Shown: positions 8,376 through 17,714, numbered from the stretch's first letter. The stretch is DNA of 64,000 nt from Bordetella genomosp. 13 (GCF_002119665.1 NZ_CP021111.1:1860001-1924000); one strand, 5' to 3'. The notes: generated from the letters alone by a model not told the origin. Translations and numbers: made by a program.

Positions 8376-9083
8376 ATGTCCGTACTGGAAACCCTGCCGT
8401 CCGACCTGCGCCTGGACCGATCCCGCCATGCCGCCCCGCAGGTATTCGAGAAACTGCGCGAACTGATCATGTCGCTGGAACTGAAGCCGGGCACGGTGCT
8501 GTCCCGCGGCGAACTGGCCGAGGCCTTCGGGCTCAGCCAGACGCCGATCCGCGATGCCCTGATCCAACTGCGCGACGAAGGCCTGGTCGACATCTTCCCG
8601 CAGCACACCACGGCGGTCAGCCGCATCGACATCGCGGCCGCGCGCCAGGCCCATTTTCTGCGCCGCTCGCTCGAGCTCGAGATCGTGCATCTGCTGGCCA
8701 GCCGCGCCGACGCCGCGCTGGTGGACCGCCTGCGGGCGCACATCGACGTGCAGCGGGCCAATCTGGGCCCCGAACGGCACCAGCGCTTCATCGCCGCCGA
8801 CCAGGACTTCCACCGTGAAATGCACGAGGCCGCGGACGTCAGCAGCCTGTGGGAACTGGAGCAGCGCAACAGCGGCCACGTCTACCGCCTGCGCCGCCTG
8901 CACCTGCCCGAGGCAGGCAAGGCCGAACGGGTCCTGCGCGACCACCAGCGCATCGTCGAAGCCATCGCGGCGCAGGACGCGACGCGCGCCCAGCAGGCGC
9001 TGCGCGAACATCTGTCCGGCACGCTGAGCCAGGTGGACGAGATCTGCCGGCGCTACCCCGAATACGTGATACCGGAAGCGTGA
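8376..9083 (+). CDS. GntR-family regulator, FadR subfamily with FCD domain
   Basis: This is a 235-residue regulator. The winged helix-turn-helix spans about residues 22-85 (GELAEAFGLSQTPIRDAL). The C-terminal all-helical FCD domain has the metal-binding set: Asp and His in DQDFHREMH, His in RDHQRIV and His in REHLSG. Such proteins usually bind a carboxylate with a divalent metal and repress catabolic operons. It faces the dehydratase operon across a perfect palindrome, so that operon is the likely target. I see no Shine-Dalgarno sequence within 15 bases of the ATG; the message may be leaderless or initiate weakly. Confidence 0.93.
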   Translation: MSVLETLPSDLRLDRSRHAAPQVFEKLRELIMSLELKPGTVLSRGELAEAFGLSQTPIRDALIQLRDEGLVDIFPQHTTAVSRIDIAAARQAHFLRRSLELEIVHLLASRADAALVDRLRAHIDVQRANLGPERHQRFIAADQDFHREMHEAADVSSLWELEQRNSGHVYRLRRLHLPEAGKAERVLRDHQRIVEAIAAQDATRAQQALREHLSGTLSQVDEICRRYPEYVIPEA

Positions 9084-9094
9084 ACGGCCGCGGC

Positions 9095-10654
9095 CTACGC
9101 CGCGCAGTAGCGCACGCAGTTCTTCCCGGCGCGCTTCGCCTCGTACATGGCCTGGTCCGCCAGCGCCACCACGGCGTCGATGGTCGTGCCGTGGTCGGGC
9201 ATGCGGGCCACGCCGATCGACACCGTCACGCCGTTGCCCACCCTCTCCTGCACGGCGCCGCGCAGCCGCTCGGAGAAGACCAGCGCCGCTTCGCGGTCGA
9301 CGTCCGGCAGGAACACCGCCAGCTCCTCGCCGCCCAGGCGCGCGGCCACGTCGCCCTCGCGCACCTCGCTGCGCACCACGTCGGCCAGGCGCCGCAATAC
9401 GGCGTCGCCCGCGGCATGGCCCTGCGTGTCGTTGATGCGCTTGAAATCGTCGACGTCCATCGTCACCACCGCCATCGGCACGCCGGCATAGCGCGGCTCG
9501 TCCAAGGCCTCTTCGGCGCCGCGCCGGTTCAGCAGGCCGGTCAGCGGATCGGCGGCACGCTCGCGCTTCAGACGGCCGATGCGGCCGGCGACGGCATGCG
9601 CGGCCCGCAGCATGGCCGCGCGCAGCTGGGCCACCTCGACGTACCAGCCGTTGACGCGGCGGATCCGGTCCGCGGCATGGTTCGAGCCCAGTTCGCCCGC
9701 GGCGTCGGCCAGCGTGCGCAAGGGCACGGACACGAACTCCGCCAGCCACCAGATGCCGGCCAGGCACATGGCGATCACCGGCAGCGAGAACAGGAACATG
9801 CGCCAGAACAGCGAGCGCACGGTGTCCAGGGCCATCGCAGTGGGCCGCTCGGCGATGACGGTCCAGTTCGTGGACGCGACGCGCGCATAGCCGGCCAGCG
9901 CATCCGTGCCGTCACCCTCGCGCACCCGCGCCCGGCCTGTCGGCACGGCCTGCGCCACCCGCACGGCGGGCGAGGTGGAGACCGACTGGCCCACCTGCTC
10001 GATCCGCGGGTGATAAATGACGCGGCCCGACACGTCCACCACATACAGCGCGGAGCCGTCGGTGAAATCGTGTTCCGCCAGGACCGTGTGCAAGGCGTTC
10101 TGCTCATGCAGGTAGATGGTGCCGATCAGCGCTCCGGCATAGCGGCTGTCGACGTCGAAGATGGGATGCGACACCGTGACCACCCAGCGCCCGGTGATGG
10201 CGCGGAAAGGTTCAGAGATAACGGGCGTACGCGCGTCCAGCAGCCTGCGGCTTCGCGCACTGGGCAACGCGGTGCCGAGCAGCCCGAGGTTGGGCGGAAT
10301 GGTGGCGGTGACCACGCCTTGGGGATCCACGACCACCAGCGAGTTGAAGGCATTGGTGACGCGCGACAGTCGCTCGACCACGAGCCGCGCGGCCAGGGGC
10401 TCGACGTGGCTGCGTCCGCCCAGTTCGTCGGCGCCCGCGCCCAGCAGCTGGCGCGCGCCGCCCAGGAACACGTCGGTGGCCTGGGCGACCTTGTTGGCAT
10501 AGACGCGGTTCAGTTCCAGCGTGGTCTGCAGCAGCGCGCTCTGCTGGACCCGATACGCGGCGATGAAGGTATTGGCCAGCGCAACGGCGACGATGAGCAA
10601 CGAAGCCCAGAGGATGAGGTGACGCAGGTCGGGACGGATAGCGGAACGGAACAT
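9095..10654 (-). CDS. Membrane diguanylate cyclase (dCache-HAMP-GGDEF)
   Basis: This 519-residue protein should synthesise c-di-GMP. It has an N-terminal membrane segment (about residues 13-33), a periplasmic dCache-like sensor (about 35-285), a second membrane segment with WRMFLFSLPVIAMCLAGIWWL, a HAMP-like linker and a C-terminal GGDEF domain. The active site reads GGEEL at 441-445, a functional variant, and the inhibitory I-site RxxD is Arg432-Asp435, so product inhibition is likely. I start at the ATG at 10654, just before the first membrane segment; the open frame further upstream overlaps the promoter region and the start of the divergent gene and is rejected. Confidence 0.9.
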   Translation of the reverse strand: MFRSAIRPDLRHLILWASLLIVAVALANTFIAAYRVQQSALLQTTLELNRVYANKVAQATDVFLGGARQLLGAGADELGGRSHVEPLAARLVVERLSRVTNAFNSLVVVDPQGVVTATIPPNLGLLGTALPSARSRRLLDARTPVISEPFRAITGRWVVTVSHPIFDVDSRYAGALIGTIYLHEQNALHTVLAEHDFTDGSALYVVDVSGRVIYHPRIEQVGQSVSTSPAVRVAQAVPTGRARVREGDGTDALAGYARVASTNWTVIAERPTAMALDTVRSLFWRMFLFSLPVIAMCLAGIWWLAEFVSVPLRTLADAAGELGSNHAADRIRRVNGWYVEVAQLRAAMLRAAHAVAGRIGRLKRERAADPLTGLLNRRGAEEALDEPRYAGVPMAVVTMDVDDFKRINDTQGHAAGDAVLRRLADVVRSEVREGDVAARLGGEELAVFLPDVDREAALVFSERLRGAVQERVGNGVTVSIGVARMPDHGTTIDAVVALADQAMYEAKRAGKNCVRYCAA

Positions 10655-10943
10655 TATCTTCAATGCGCAAGACGCGCGCCGCGGCCGACGAGCGCCTGGA
10701 ATTGTAGGGCGCGGGTCCGGCGGCGCATATGCCGCCCTGGCGCCGCGCTCGTTTTTCTCGCCGTGTGGACGCAAACGCGCAACAGTCGCGCGACCCACGC
10801 ATCCCGAGGCAGCCGGGTCTCTCGCGGCCCGGCCCCCATGCAACATTGCACTAGAATCGTCACAGTGTGGCGGGGAGGCCCGTAACAGGATGCCAGTTGC
10901 CCCCACACGCGCTACACCACCGTCCCGTCCAGAGGTACGTGCC

Positions 10944-11912
10944 ATGCAGCCCGCGCCCATCCCGTCCAACGAAGAAGCCCGCATCGCGGCGCTGCGTACG
11001 TTGAACATCCTGGATACCCTGCCCGAAGAGCGCTTCGACCGATACACGCGCATGGCAAGGCGGCTGTTCGGCGTGCCGGTGTCGCTGGTCAGCCTGATCG
11101 ACACCGACCGCCAGTGGTTCAAGTCGCGCATGGGACTGGACGTGCCGCAGACGCCGCGCGACGTGTCGTTCTGCGGCCATGCCATTCTGGGCGACGGGGT
11201 CCTGCTGGTGCCCGACGCGCGCAATGACGAGCGCTTTCACGACAATCCCCTGGTCTCCGGCGATCCCCACATCCGCTTCTATGCCGGCTGCCCCCTGGCA
11301 GCGCCCGACGGCAGCAAGCTGGGCACGCTGTGCCTGCTCGACTTCGAGCCGCGCAGCATGGACGAAGAGAACCAGGGCCTGCTGCGCGACCTGGCGGGCA
11401 TGGTGCAGGAGGAGTTGTCCAGCGTGCACCTGGCCGGCACGGACCCGCTGACGGGCCTGTCGAACCGCCTGGGCTTCGAGACGCTGGCGCAGCACGCGCT
11501 GAGCTTCTGCCAGCGCATGGGCAAGTCCGCCACCCTGCTCTATTTCGATCTGAACGACTTCAAGCCCATCAACGACCAGTTCGGCCACGCCGAAGGCGAC
11601 CGCGCGCTGGTCACCTTCGCCGCGGTGTTGCGCAGCTCGCTGCGCAACATGGACATCATCGCGCGGCTGGGCGGCGATGAATTCGTGGTTTTGCTGGTGG
11701 ATGCCCTGGACAGCGAAGTGGACGGCATCGTGCGCCGTATGCGCAATGCCCTGGATGAGCGCAATCACGCCATGCAGCGCGGCTATGAACTGCGCTACAG
11801 CGTGGGGCGGGCCGCCTACGACGCGCAGCGCCACGCCACGGTGCAGTCACTGCTGGCCGACGCCGACGCGTCGATGTACGAACAGAAGCGGGTCGGAAAG
11901 GCAGCGCGCTAG
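10944..11912 (+). CDS. Cytoplasmic diguanylate cyclase (GAF-GGDEF)
   Basis: This is a soluble 322-residue protein with an N-terminal GAF domain (about residues 20-155, with SFCGHAI and FYAGCPL typical of this GAF group) and a GGDEF domain. The catalytic motif GGDEF is at 243-247 and an I-site RNMD at 234-237. The ATG at 10944 has AGAGG eight bases upstream (10931-10935), so I prefer it to an in-frame ATG at 10890. The signal sensed by the GAF domain is unknown. It is transcribed divergently from the membrane diguanylate cyclase, suggesting two inputs to one c-di-GMP pool. Confidence 0.92.
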   Translation: MQPAPIPSNEEARIAALRTLNILDTLPEERFDRYTRMARRLFGVPVSLVSLIDTDRQWFKSRMGLDVPQTPRDVSFCGHAILGDGVLLVPDARNDERFHDNPLVSGDPHIRFYAGCPLAAPDGSKLGTLCLLDFEPRSMDEENQGLLRDLAGMVQEELSSVHLAGTDPLTGLSNRLGFETLAQHALSFCQRMGKSATLLYFDLNDFKPINDQFGHAEGDRALVTFAAVLRSSLRNMDIIARLGGDEFVVLLVDALDSEVDGIVRRMRNALDERNHAMQRGYELRYSVGRAAYDAQRHATVQSLLADADASMYEQKRVGKAAR

Positions 11913-11972
11913 CGGCTGGCGGGCGGGGGCGCGGGGCCCTCCTGTGCGCGTTGCCGGCTGCGACGCCGGCGG

Positions 11973-12290
11973 CTAGTCGGCCTCGCCCTCGCCATCCTGG
12001 CCGATGGCCTTCACGGTTTCTTTGCCCGAGGACCGTTCGCCATGCGGCGCCAGGTCCTCGGCCTTCACCAGCGGCTCCAGCCCCTCGTCCAGCAGCTGTT
12101 CGGCGCGGTCGCGGATATGGCGCTCGTTCTCGGCAAAGGCACGCAGGCGCTCGGCCTCGCCTTCGCCGCATCCGTAGGCTTCGGCCAGTGCCTGGCCGGT
12201 GACCGCAGCCTCGACCCATTCGCTGGTCTCGCCCTGCATCCAGAACACGATCAGGTCCTGGCGGTCGTCGTAGTGCACATTCTTGTCCAT
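11973..12290 (-). CDS. Small DUF1488-like protein
   Basis: This is a 105-residue acidic cytoplasmic protein. A beta-rich N-terminus (VHYDDRQDLIVFWMQGE) is followed by a helical part with AEAYGCGEGEAERLRAFAENERHIRDRAEQLL, split as AEAYGCGEGEAERL then RAFAENERHIRDRAEQLL. The layout resembles DUF1488 proteins, whose role is unknown. The tail is rich in Glu, Gly and Asp. A GGGAGA ribosome site precedes the ATG at 12290; the open frame extends upstream without similarity to anything and is not used. It converges on the GAF-GGDEF gene and is divergent from xthA. Confidence 0.7.
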   Translation of the reverse strand: MDKNVHYDDRQDLIVFWMQGETSEWVEAAVTGQALAEAYGCGEGEAERLRAFAENERHIRDRAEQLLDEGLEPLVKAEDLAPHGERSSGKETVKAIGQDGEGEAD

Positions 12291-12553
12291 GACGGTTCTC
12301 CCTGTTTCCGGCGGCCGCGGCATGGGTCTGTCCGCGGTGCGCCCCGATTTCGGACCGGCCGGCATTGCGCCGGCACCTCCGCGACAGCATGCGTCATGCC
12401 CACCCGCATGGCGTTGCTCGGCCTCCTGGGCCACACGTTATCATGCGCGTATCCGGTGACCGCGCGCAGTCGACATGCACGCCGCGCAAGCCGCCCCGGC
12501 CGGCCCCTCGGCCGCGCCCCGCTCTCAATTCGAACGAACGACCTGGAAATCCC

Positions 12554-13336
12554 GTGCGCCTGGCTACCTGGAACATCAACTCCCTGAACGTCCGCCTGCC
12601 CCAGGTGCTGGACTGGCTGGCGGCCAACCCCGTCGATGCCCTGTGCCTGCAGGAGCTGAAGCTGGCGGACGACAAGTTCCCGCTGGCGGCCTTCACCGAA
12701 ATCGGCTATCACGCGGTCTTCGCGGGCCAGAAGACGTATAACGGCGTGGCCATCCTGTCGCGCGAGCCCGGCAAGGACATGGTGCGCAACATCCCGGGCT
12801 ACGAAGACCTGCAGCAGCGCGTCATCGCGCTGACCCTGCCCAGCCCCGCCGGCGACGTCCGCGTCATCAGCGCGTACTGCCCCAACGGCCAATCGGTCGA
12901 CTCGGAAAAGTACGTGTACAAGCTCGAGTGGTTCTCGGAACTGAAGCGCTGGCTGCGCGAAGAGATGGAGGCCCACCCTCGCCTGGCGATCCTGGGCGAC
13001 TACAACGTCGCGCCGGCCGACGCCGACGTGCACAACCCCGAGAAGTGGGAAGGACAGGTGCTGGTCTCCGAGCCCGAGCGAGCGGCCTTCCGCGCCCTGC
13101 TCGAACTGGGCCTGACCGATGCCTTCCGCCTGTTCGAGCAGCCCGAGAAATCCTTCAGCTGGTGGGACTACCGCCAGTTCGCGTTCCGCCGCAACGCGGG
13201 CCTGCGCATCGACCACGCGCTGCTCAGCGCTTCGCTGGCGCAGGCATGCACCGCGTGCGTCATCGACAAAGAGCCGCGGCGCAACGAGCAGCCTTCGGAT
13301 CATGCGCCGGTGGTGGCGACGCTGGATCTGGGCTGA
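12554..13336 (+). CDS. xthA: Exodeoxyribonuclease III
   Basis: This is a 260-residue AP endonuclease/3'-5' exonuclease of the EEP superfamily acting in base-excision repair. Motifs in order are [18 protein letters not shown] with the metal-binding Glu, the [10 protein letters not shown] region, GDYNVAP with Asp and Asn of the active site, and SDHAPV with the catalytic Asp-His. I start at the GTG at 12554 because the homologous N-terminus (VRLATWNIN) begins there; upstream residues in the same frame are proline/arginine-rich and have no family counterpart. Length fits the family (about 260). Confidence 0.93.
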   Translation: MRLATWNINSLNVRLPQVLDWLAANPVDALCLQELKLADDKFPLAAFTEIGYHAVFAGQKTYNGVAILSREPGKDMVRNIPGYEDLQQRVIALTLPSPAGDVRVISAYCPNGQSVDSEKYVYKLEWFSELKRWLREEMEAHPRLAILGDYNVAPADADVHNPEKWEGQVLVSEPERAAFRALLELGLTDAFRLFEQPEKSFSWWDYRQFAFRRNAGLRIDHALLSASLAQACTACVIDKEPRRNEQPSDHAPVVATLDLG

Positions 13337-13416
13337 GCGATCGTCGCCGGCGCGGGCCTGGTTCGAGTGGGCGGCGATGGCCTGTCGCGCTTGGCCGCGC
13401 GGGCACGCCGGCGGCG

Positions 13417-13446
13417 TTTACACCTGGCATGAAATTCGGGTATAGT
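13417..13446 (+). promoter_or_regulatory. Sigma-70 type promoter of the tRNA-Ala gene
   Basis: TTTACA (13417-13422) and TATAGT (13441-13446) are separated by 18 bases. Transcription would start about seven bases before the tRNA 5' end. These match the -35 and -10 consensus at five of six positions each. Confidence 0.65.
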
Positions 13447-13459
13447 TGCCGTCTTCATT

Positions 13460-13535
<76 letters not shown>

Positions 13536-13560
13536 AAAATTCCAGACGAAAAAGCCTTGG

Positions 13561-13592
13561 AAAACCGACCTACAGGGTCGGTTTTCTCTTTA
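13561..13592 (+). terminator. Rho-independent terminator after tRNA-Ala
   Basis: A ten-base-pair stem, AAAACCGACC with GGTCGGTTTT, encloses a five-base loop and is followed by the T-rich CTCTTTA. It lies 25 bases after the tRNA. Confidence 0.85.
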
Positions 13593-13668
13593 GCGGGAAG
13601 CACCTGGGGCTAGCCGAACGAAACGCTCGAGCAGCATGCAGTTGGTCCGAGCGGTTCTGCTTTGCACC

Positions 13669-14610
13669 TCATCCCACATAGTCCCGAGCCAGCCTGACCA
13701 CCGTCACGCCAGGCTTCAATTGCCGCAGCGACGGCATGATCAGCGTGCACTGATCATAGGGCGTTTCGATGGCCGCTCCGTCGGCCCATCCCAATACCGT
13801 TCCAGCTTGCGCCAAGGTCTCCAGCCCTTGCCAATCCCGCGCGAACCGCACGTCCATCGATGGCGCGACCACCGCGTCGGTCACTTCCAGCACGCGCTGC
13901 GCCGCAGGCGCCGGCAGCCGCCATTGCGCCGGAAGGTCGCCCGCGTCCACGCAGCCTGCCTCGGCCAGGAAACGCGCGCACATGTCCAGCGCCACGGCAT
14001 GCGAGGCGGGATCGCCGTGGAAGCCGCATTCGATCAGCAGCGCGCACGCGTCTTCGTCGGCATCGCCGAAGCGCCCATAATCGCGCATGCGCACGCCATC
14101 TTTGTGCCCCGCGTCCACCACCACGTGCCCGGGCACGCCCAGCCGGCGCGCCAGGGTGACGTTGCGCGGCAACGTGCCTGTCAGCAGCAGGGGCGCGCCG
14201 GGCTCGTGCATCGAGTGCAGGTCCAGCAGCCAGTCGGCGCGCGCCACCCACGGCGCGAGTTCGGCGGCGCGGCGGCGCTCTTGCGTGATTGGCCGGGCCA
14301 TGCACGCGTCGCTCCAGACGCGGTTCATATCTTCGTCCAGGAAGCGCGATGCATCGTGGCGCGCGGCATCGAAGCGGTCGAACGCCGCCAGGTTGCCGAA
14401 GGCCAGCGTCAGGCTGCCTTGGCGGGGTCGCACGCCGGCCGCCAGCAGGTCCTTCAAGGCCCAGGCGCCGCACAGCTCGTTGCCGTGCACCAGGCCCGTG
14501 ATCATGACGTGCCTGCCGGACAGGCCGGAATCGAAATGCCACACGCCGGGGGTGTCGGTGTTGCCCGCGCGTTCGGCGCTCAGGTCCGGGCAGGGAAGCA
14601 GAAAGGACAT
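13669..14610 (-). CDS. Succinylglutamate desuccinylase/aspartoacylase-family hydrolase
   Basis: This 313-residue zinc enzyme of the M14 AstE/AspA group removes acyl or amide groups from carboxylate substrates. The zinc ligands are His42 and Glu45 (GLVHGNELCG) and a later His in LLDLHSMHE; the glutamate in IECGFHGD fits the catalytic position. A C-terminal beta domain follows (about 230-313). It is transcribed after a Bug receptor gene on the same strand but separated from it by a terminator-like hairpin, so it may have its own promoter. The substrate is not clear from sequence; an N-acyl amino acid is the family expectation. Confidence 0.87.
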   Translation of the reverse strand: MSFLLPCPDLSAERAGNTDTPGVWHFDSGLSGRHVMITGLVHGNELCGAWALKDLLAAGVRPRQGSLTLAFGNLAAFDRFDAARHDASRFLDEDMNRVWSDACMARPITQERRRAAELAPWVARADWLLDLHSMHEPGAPLLLTGTLPRNVTLARRLGVPGHVVVDAGHKDGVRMRDYGRFGDADEDACALLIECGFHGDPASHAVALDMCARFLAEAGCVDAGDLPAQWRLPAPAAQRVLEVTDAVVAPSMDVRFARDWQGLETLAQAGTVLGWADGAAIETPYDQCTLIMPSLRQLKPGVTVVRLARDYVG

Positions 14611-14615
14611 CGATT

Positions 14616-14639
14616 GAAAAAGCCGGCGTCGCGCCGGCT
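14616..14639 (-). terminator. Rho-independent terminator between Bug and M14 genes
   Basis: On the minus strand, AGCCGGCG and CGCCGGCT pair around a three-base loop and are followed directly by a run of five T. It should end transcripts of the Bug gene at 14674-15657. Confidence 0.8.
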
Positions 14640-14673
14640 CTCCTGTGCAAGGGCGGCCGATGGCCGCCGACGG

Positions 14674-15657
14674 TTACGGGGCTTCGATCCTGGCGGCCTT
14701 CACCAGCGCAGCGTACTTGGCCGTTTCAGTGGCCTGGAACCGGACGGGGTCGAGGCCGGACTCCGCCAGTTCGCCGCCGGCATCCTGCATCTTGCGGCGG
14801 AACTCTTCTGACTTCAGTACGTCGGCCACCGCGGCACGCAACTTGGCCGCTACGGGCTGGGGCAGTCCGGCCGGCCCGTACAAGGCGAACCAGACATTGA
14901 TGTCGACGTTCTCGAAACCCGGCGTCTCGGCCAATGCGGGAATGTCGGGCGCGACGGGCGAACGCTTCTTCTCCGTCACGCCCAGCGCCACGACCTTGTC
15001 GCCGCGCACCTGCGGCAGGCCCGAGGACAGCACCAATACGCCGAACGTCAGCTGGCCGCTCATCAGGTCGGTCACCAGCGGCGCTACGCCGCGATAGGGG
15101 ACGTGCTCGGCGTGCGTGCCGGTGGACTGGTTGACCATCTCGCCGGCCAGGTGCAGCGAGGTGCCCACGCCCGATGAGCCGAAGTTGTAGGTACCCGGCG
15201 ACTGCCCGCGCAGCTTGTCCAGGTACTGCGCGGCGCTGGTTACGCCCGACGACTTCGAGGCCGTCAGCAGCAGCGGCTGCGAGGCGATCACGCCCAGCGC
15301 CGTGAAGTCCTTGGCGCCGTCGTACTTCACCGCGGGATTGACCATGGCGGCGATCGCCATCTCGTTGGACGAGCCCACCAACAGCGTGTAGCCGTCCGGC
15401 TGTGCGCGCGACGCGCGCTGGGCGCCGATGGTACCCCCGGCTCCGCCTACGTTTTCGATGACCACGCTCTGGCCCAGCTTCTTCGCCAGTTCCTCGCCAA
15501 ACAGGCGAGCGGTCAGGTCCACGCTGCCGCCCGCGGGGTAACCGACGATCAGCGAGATGGGACGGTCGGGGTAGTCGGCCCGGGCGGCCAGAGGGACGAA
15601 GGAGCCGACGGTACAAGCGACGGCCAGGACGGCGCGTGCGAGATGCGAAATCTGCAT
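14674..15657 (-). CDS. Bug/TctC-family periplasmic solute receptor
   Basis: This is a 327-residue receptor. The signal peptide ends at about residue 26 (AARADYPDR). Ligand-loop motifs are VGYPAGGSVDLTAR and NVGGAGGTIGA with AQPDGYTLL. It starts at the ATG at 15657 with AAGGGA upstream; the frame continues far upstream through a region without signal-peptide character, which I exclude. It lies downstream of a LysR gene on the same strand, 194 bases away, and upstream of the M14 deacylase, so it may deliver an N-acylated or dicarboxylic compound. This substrate idea is inference only. Confidence 0.91.
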   Translation of the reverse strand: MQISHLARAVLAVACTVGSFVPLAARADYPDRPISLIVGYPAGGSVDLTARLFGEELAKKLGQSVVIENVGGAGGTIGAQRASRAQPDGYTLLVGSSNEMAIAAMVNPAVKYDGAKDFTALGVIASQPLLLTASKSSGVTSAAQYLDKLRGQSPGTYNFGSSGVGTSLHLAGEMVNQSTGTHAEHVPYRGVAPLVTDLMSGQLTFGVLVLSSGLPQVRGDKVVALGVTEKKRSPVAPDIPALAETPGFENVDINVWFALYGPAGLPQPVAAKLRAAVADVLKSEEFRRKMQDAGGELAESGLDPVRFQATETAKYAALVKAARIEAP

Positions 15658-15851
15658 GAGGGTTTCCCTTGGATGGCGCGGCCGCGCATGGCGTCCGCAT
15701 CTGTTATTGAAGTGCCGGCGGTGAAATTGTGCGCGCCGAGGCACGCGGATGACGTGCAGAACCGGCACGAAGCCGTGCCAATATCGCACATGACACGTGA
15801 CGACAATTGCCAGGCATGTGGCGGCGCACGCACGCCGGCACGAATGTCGCG

Positions 15852-16763
15852 CTATTGCCCGCGCTGCGTGGCGTCCCAGACGGCTTCGGCCAGGTCCGAC
15901 AGCCGCATGCGGGGCCGATAAAGGCGCACCTCGAAGCTGATCTCTTCGGCGCGTCCGCCCAGCACGGCCAGCGCGCCGCGGCGGCAATCGCCCGCGACCA
16001 TCGACCACGGCAGCCACGCCACGCCCAGGCCCTTCAACGCCAGGCCGTGCACGGCATCAGGCGAGTCACAGCAGATGAACGGCGCCAGCGCATAGGGAAA
16101 GGTGTCGAGCCGGTCGCCCGCAATGCGCGCCATCGCCAAGCCGCCCGCGTAATTGATCAGCGGCGCGGGCGCGCCACCTTCGGCCAGCGCATGGCGGGGA
16201 CGGCCGCGGCTGTCGGCCTGGCACACGGGCACCAGTTTGTCGGTGGCCAGCGTCATGTAGCGATAGCGTCCCGGCGTCAACTCCACCGACAGGGCGGGAT
16301 GCTCGTAGCCGCACAGCAGGTCGGCCCGGCCATGCTCCAGCAGCCGGGCCATGTCCGACATGCGGCCGGTGGAGATGTCGACCTCGGCATCCTTGGCGAG
16401 CACGCGCGGCGGCTTGTGGCGCAGCCGGCCGATCCAGTCCGACACCAGCGTACGCGCCAGGCTGCGTCCGGTGGCGATGCGCACCACCGCGTTGCCCGTG
16501 GGACCGCCCGCTCGGATGCGATGGCGCGCCTGGCCCACGCGTTCGACCACCTGACTGGCGGTCTTCAGCAGTTCCTCGCCTTCCGGCGTCAGCGCCACCG
16601 GCGTGCGTTGCCGATCGACCAGCGGCACCCCGGCCCACGCCTCCAGCGCCCTGATGCGGCGCCCGAATGCGGGGTGCGTGACGTGGCGCAGTTCGGCCGC
16701 GCGCACGAAGCTGCCGGTCTGGGCCAGCGCAATGAGGTCTTCGAAGAGCTTCAGGTCGGCCAT
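15852..16763 (-). CDS. LysR-family transcriptional regulator
   Basis: This is a 303-residue regulator. The N-terminal helix-turn-helix reads TGSFVRAAELRHVTHPAFGRRI with the unusual HPAFGRRIRALE core seen in the subgroup related to HdfR/other amino-acid-responsive members. The effector domain has YEHPALSVEL and LALKGLGVAWLPW. The start MADLKLFEDL at 16763 is the family-like N-terminus; no Shine-Dalgarno sequence is obvious. The upstream open frame is the shadow of the sirtuin gene. Its likely target is the Bug gene downstream on the same strand. Confidence 0.9.
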   Translation of the reverse strand: MADLKLFEDLIALAQTGSFVRAAELRHVTHPAFGRRIRALEAWAGVPLVDRQRTPVALTPEGEELLKTASQVVERVGQARHRIRAGGPTGNAVVRIATGRSLARTLVSDWIGRLRHKPPRVLAKDAEVDISTGRMSDMARLLEHGRADLLCGYEHPALSVELTPGRYRYMTLATDKLVPVCQADSRGRPRHALAEGGAPAPLINYAGGLAMARIAGDRLDTFPYALAPFICCDSPDAVHGLALKGLGVAWLPWSMVAGDCRRGALAVLGGRAEEISFEVRLYRPRMRLSDLAEAVWDATQRGQ

Positions 16764-16873
16764 GGCGGGAAGGGGCAGTGGGGCACCGCGGTGGCCGGCG
16801 CCGCTGGCACGCTTGTAGCACGTCCTGGGTGCCGCCGCGAACCGCCCTGCCCTCGTCCGGGGGCCGAACGCGA

Positions 16874-17653
16874 TCAGCGCCGCTTCCCCCATACCCGCTC
16901 GTACAGCGCCGGCAGCACCGTGCCCGCCGCACCGGCCAGGTTGTAGGACACCACGCCGTCCAGCGGCGTGGGATTCGGATTGACCTGCACCACGCACGCG
17001 CCGCGCCGGGCGGCCTGGGCCGATAGGCCGGCCGCAGGCTGCACCAGGGCCGAGGTGCCTACGCTGAACAGCACGTCGCAATCGTCGCATGCGGTCACCG
17101 CGGTCTCCCATTCGGCTTCGGGCAGCATCTCGCCGAACCAGACCACGCCGGGCCGGATCGTTCCGCCGCAGGCCGGGCAGCGCGGCGGCGCCAGCCGGCG
17201 CCCGCCCTCGGGCTCGTCGGGCACGATGCCTTCGGCGAACCGGTAGCTGGCGCGGCAATCGAAGCAGTATGGACGGTCCATGCGGCCATGCAGGTGCACC
17301 ACGTCGCGGCTGCCCGCGCGTTCGTGCAGGTCGTCCACGTTCTGCGTGACCACGGTGGCGCGCGGCACGCGCGTGGCCATCGCGGCAATGGCCAGATGCG
17401 CGCCGTTGGGCCGGGCGCGCAGAATGCCCATGCGCCGCCATTCGTACCAGCCCCACACCAGTTCACGGTCGCGCCGGTACGCGTCGGCGCTGGCCAGCTC
17501 GGCCGCGTCGTAGTGGGCCCACAGCCCGGTCATGGGATCGCGGAAAGTGGGAATGCCGCTTTCGGCCGAAACACCAGCGCCGGTCAGGAAGACGACCTTC
17601 GTGGCATCGCGCAGCACCGCGACCAGTTCATCGGGAAACTCCATCAGCGTCAT
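16874..17653 (-). CDS. cobB: NAD-dependent protein deacylase, sirtuin class III
   Basis: This 259-residue sirtuin removes acyl groups from lysines using NAD. The NAD-binding motifs are GAGVSAESGIPTFRD (about 25-39) and TQNVDDLH (103-110); His122 in HLHG is the catalytic base. The zinc ribbon has CFDC and CPAC. A Tyr70-x-x-Arg73 pair (WYEWRR) matches the residues that recognise succinyl or malonyl lysine in class III members, so desuccinylase activity is likely besides deacetylation. I start at the ATG at 17653, which has AGGAAG six bases before it. ATGs at 17692 and 17644 are alternatives. Confidence 0.92.
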   Translation of the reverse strand: MTLMEFPDELVAVLRDATKVVFLTGAGVSAESGIPTFRDPMTGLWAHYDAAELASADAYRRDRELVWGWYEWRRMGILRARPNGAHLAIAAMATRVPRATVVTQNVDDLHERAGSRDVVHLHGRMDRPYCFDCRASYRFAEGIVPDEPEGGRRLAPPRCPACGGTIRPGVVWFGEMLPEAEWETAVTACDDCDVLFSVGTSALVQPAAGLSAQAARRGACVVQVNPNPTPLDGVVSYNLAGAAGTVLPALYERVWGKRR

Positions 17654-17714
17654 CGTGCTTCCTGCTCCGCTGTGCTTGATCCGGTTTTTCATGGACACCG
17701 GATCGGGCGTTGCG

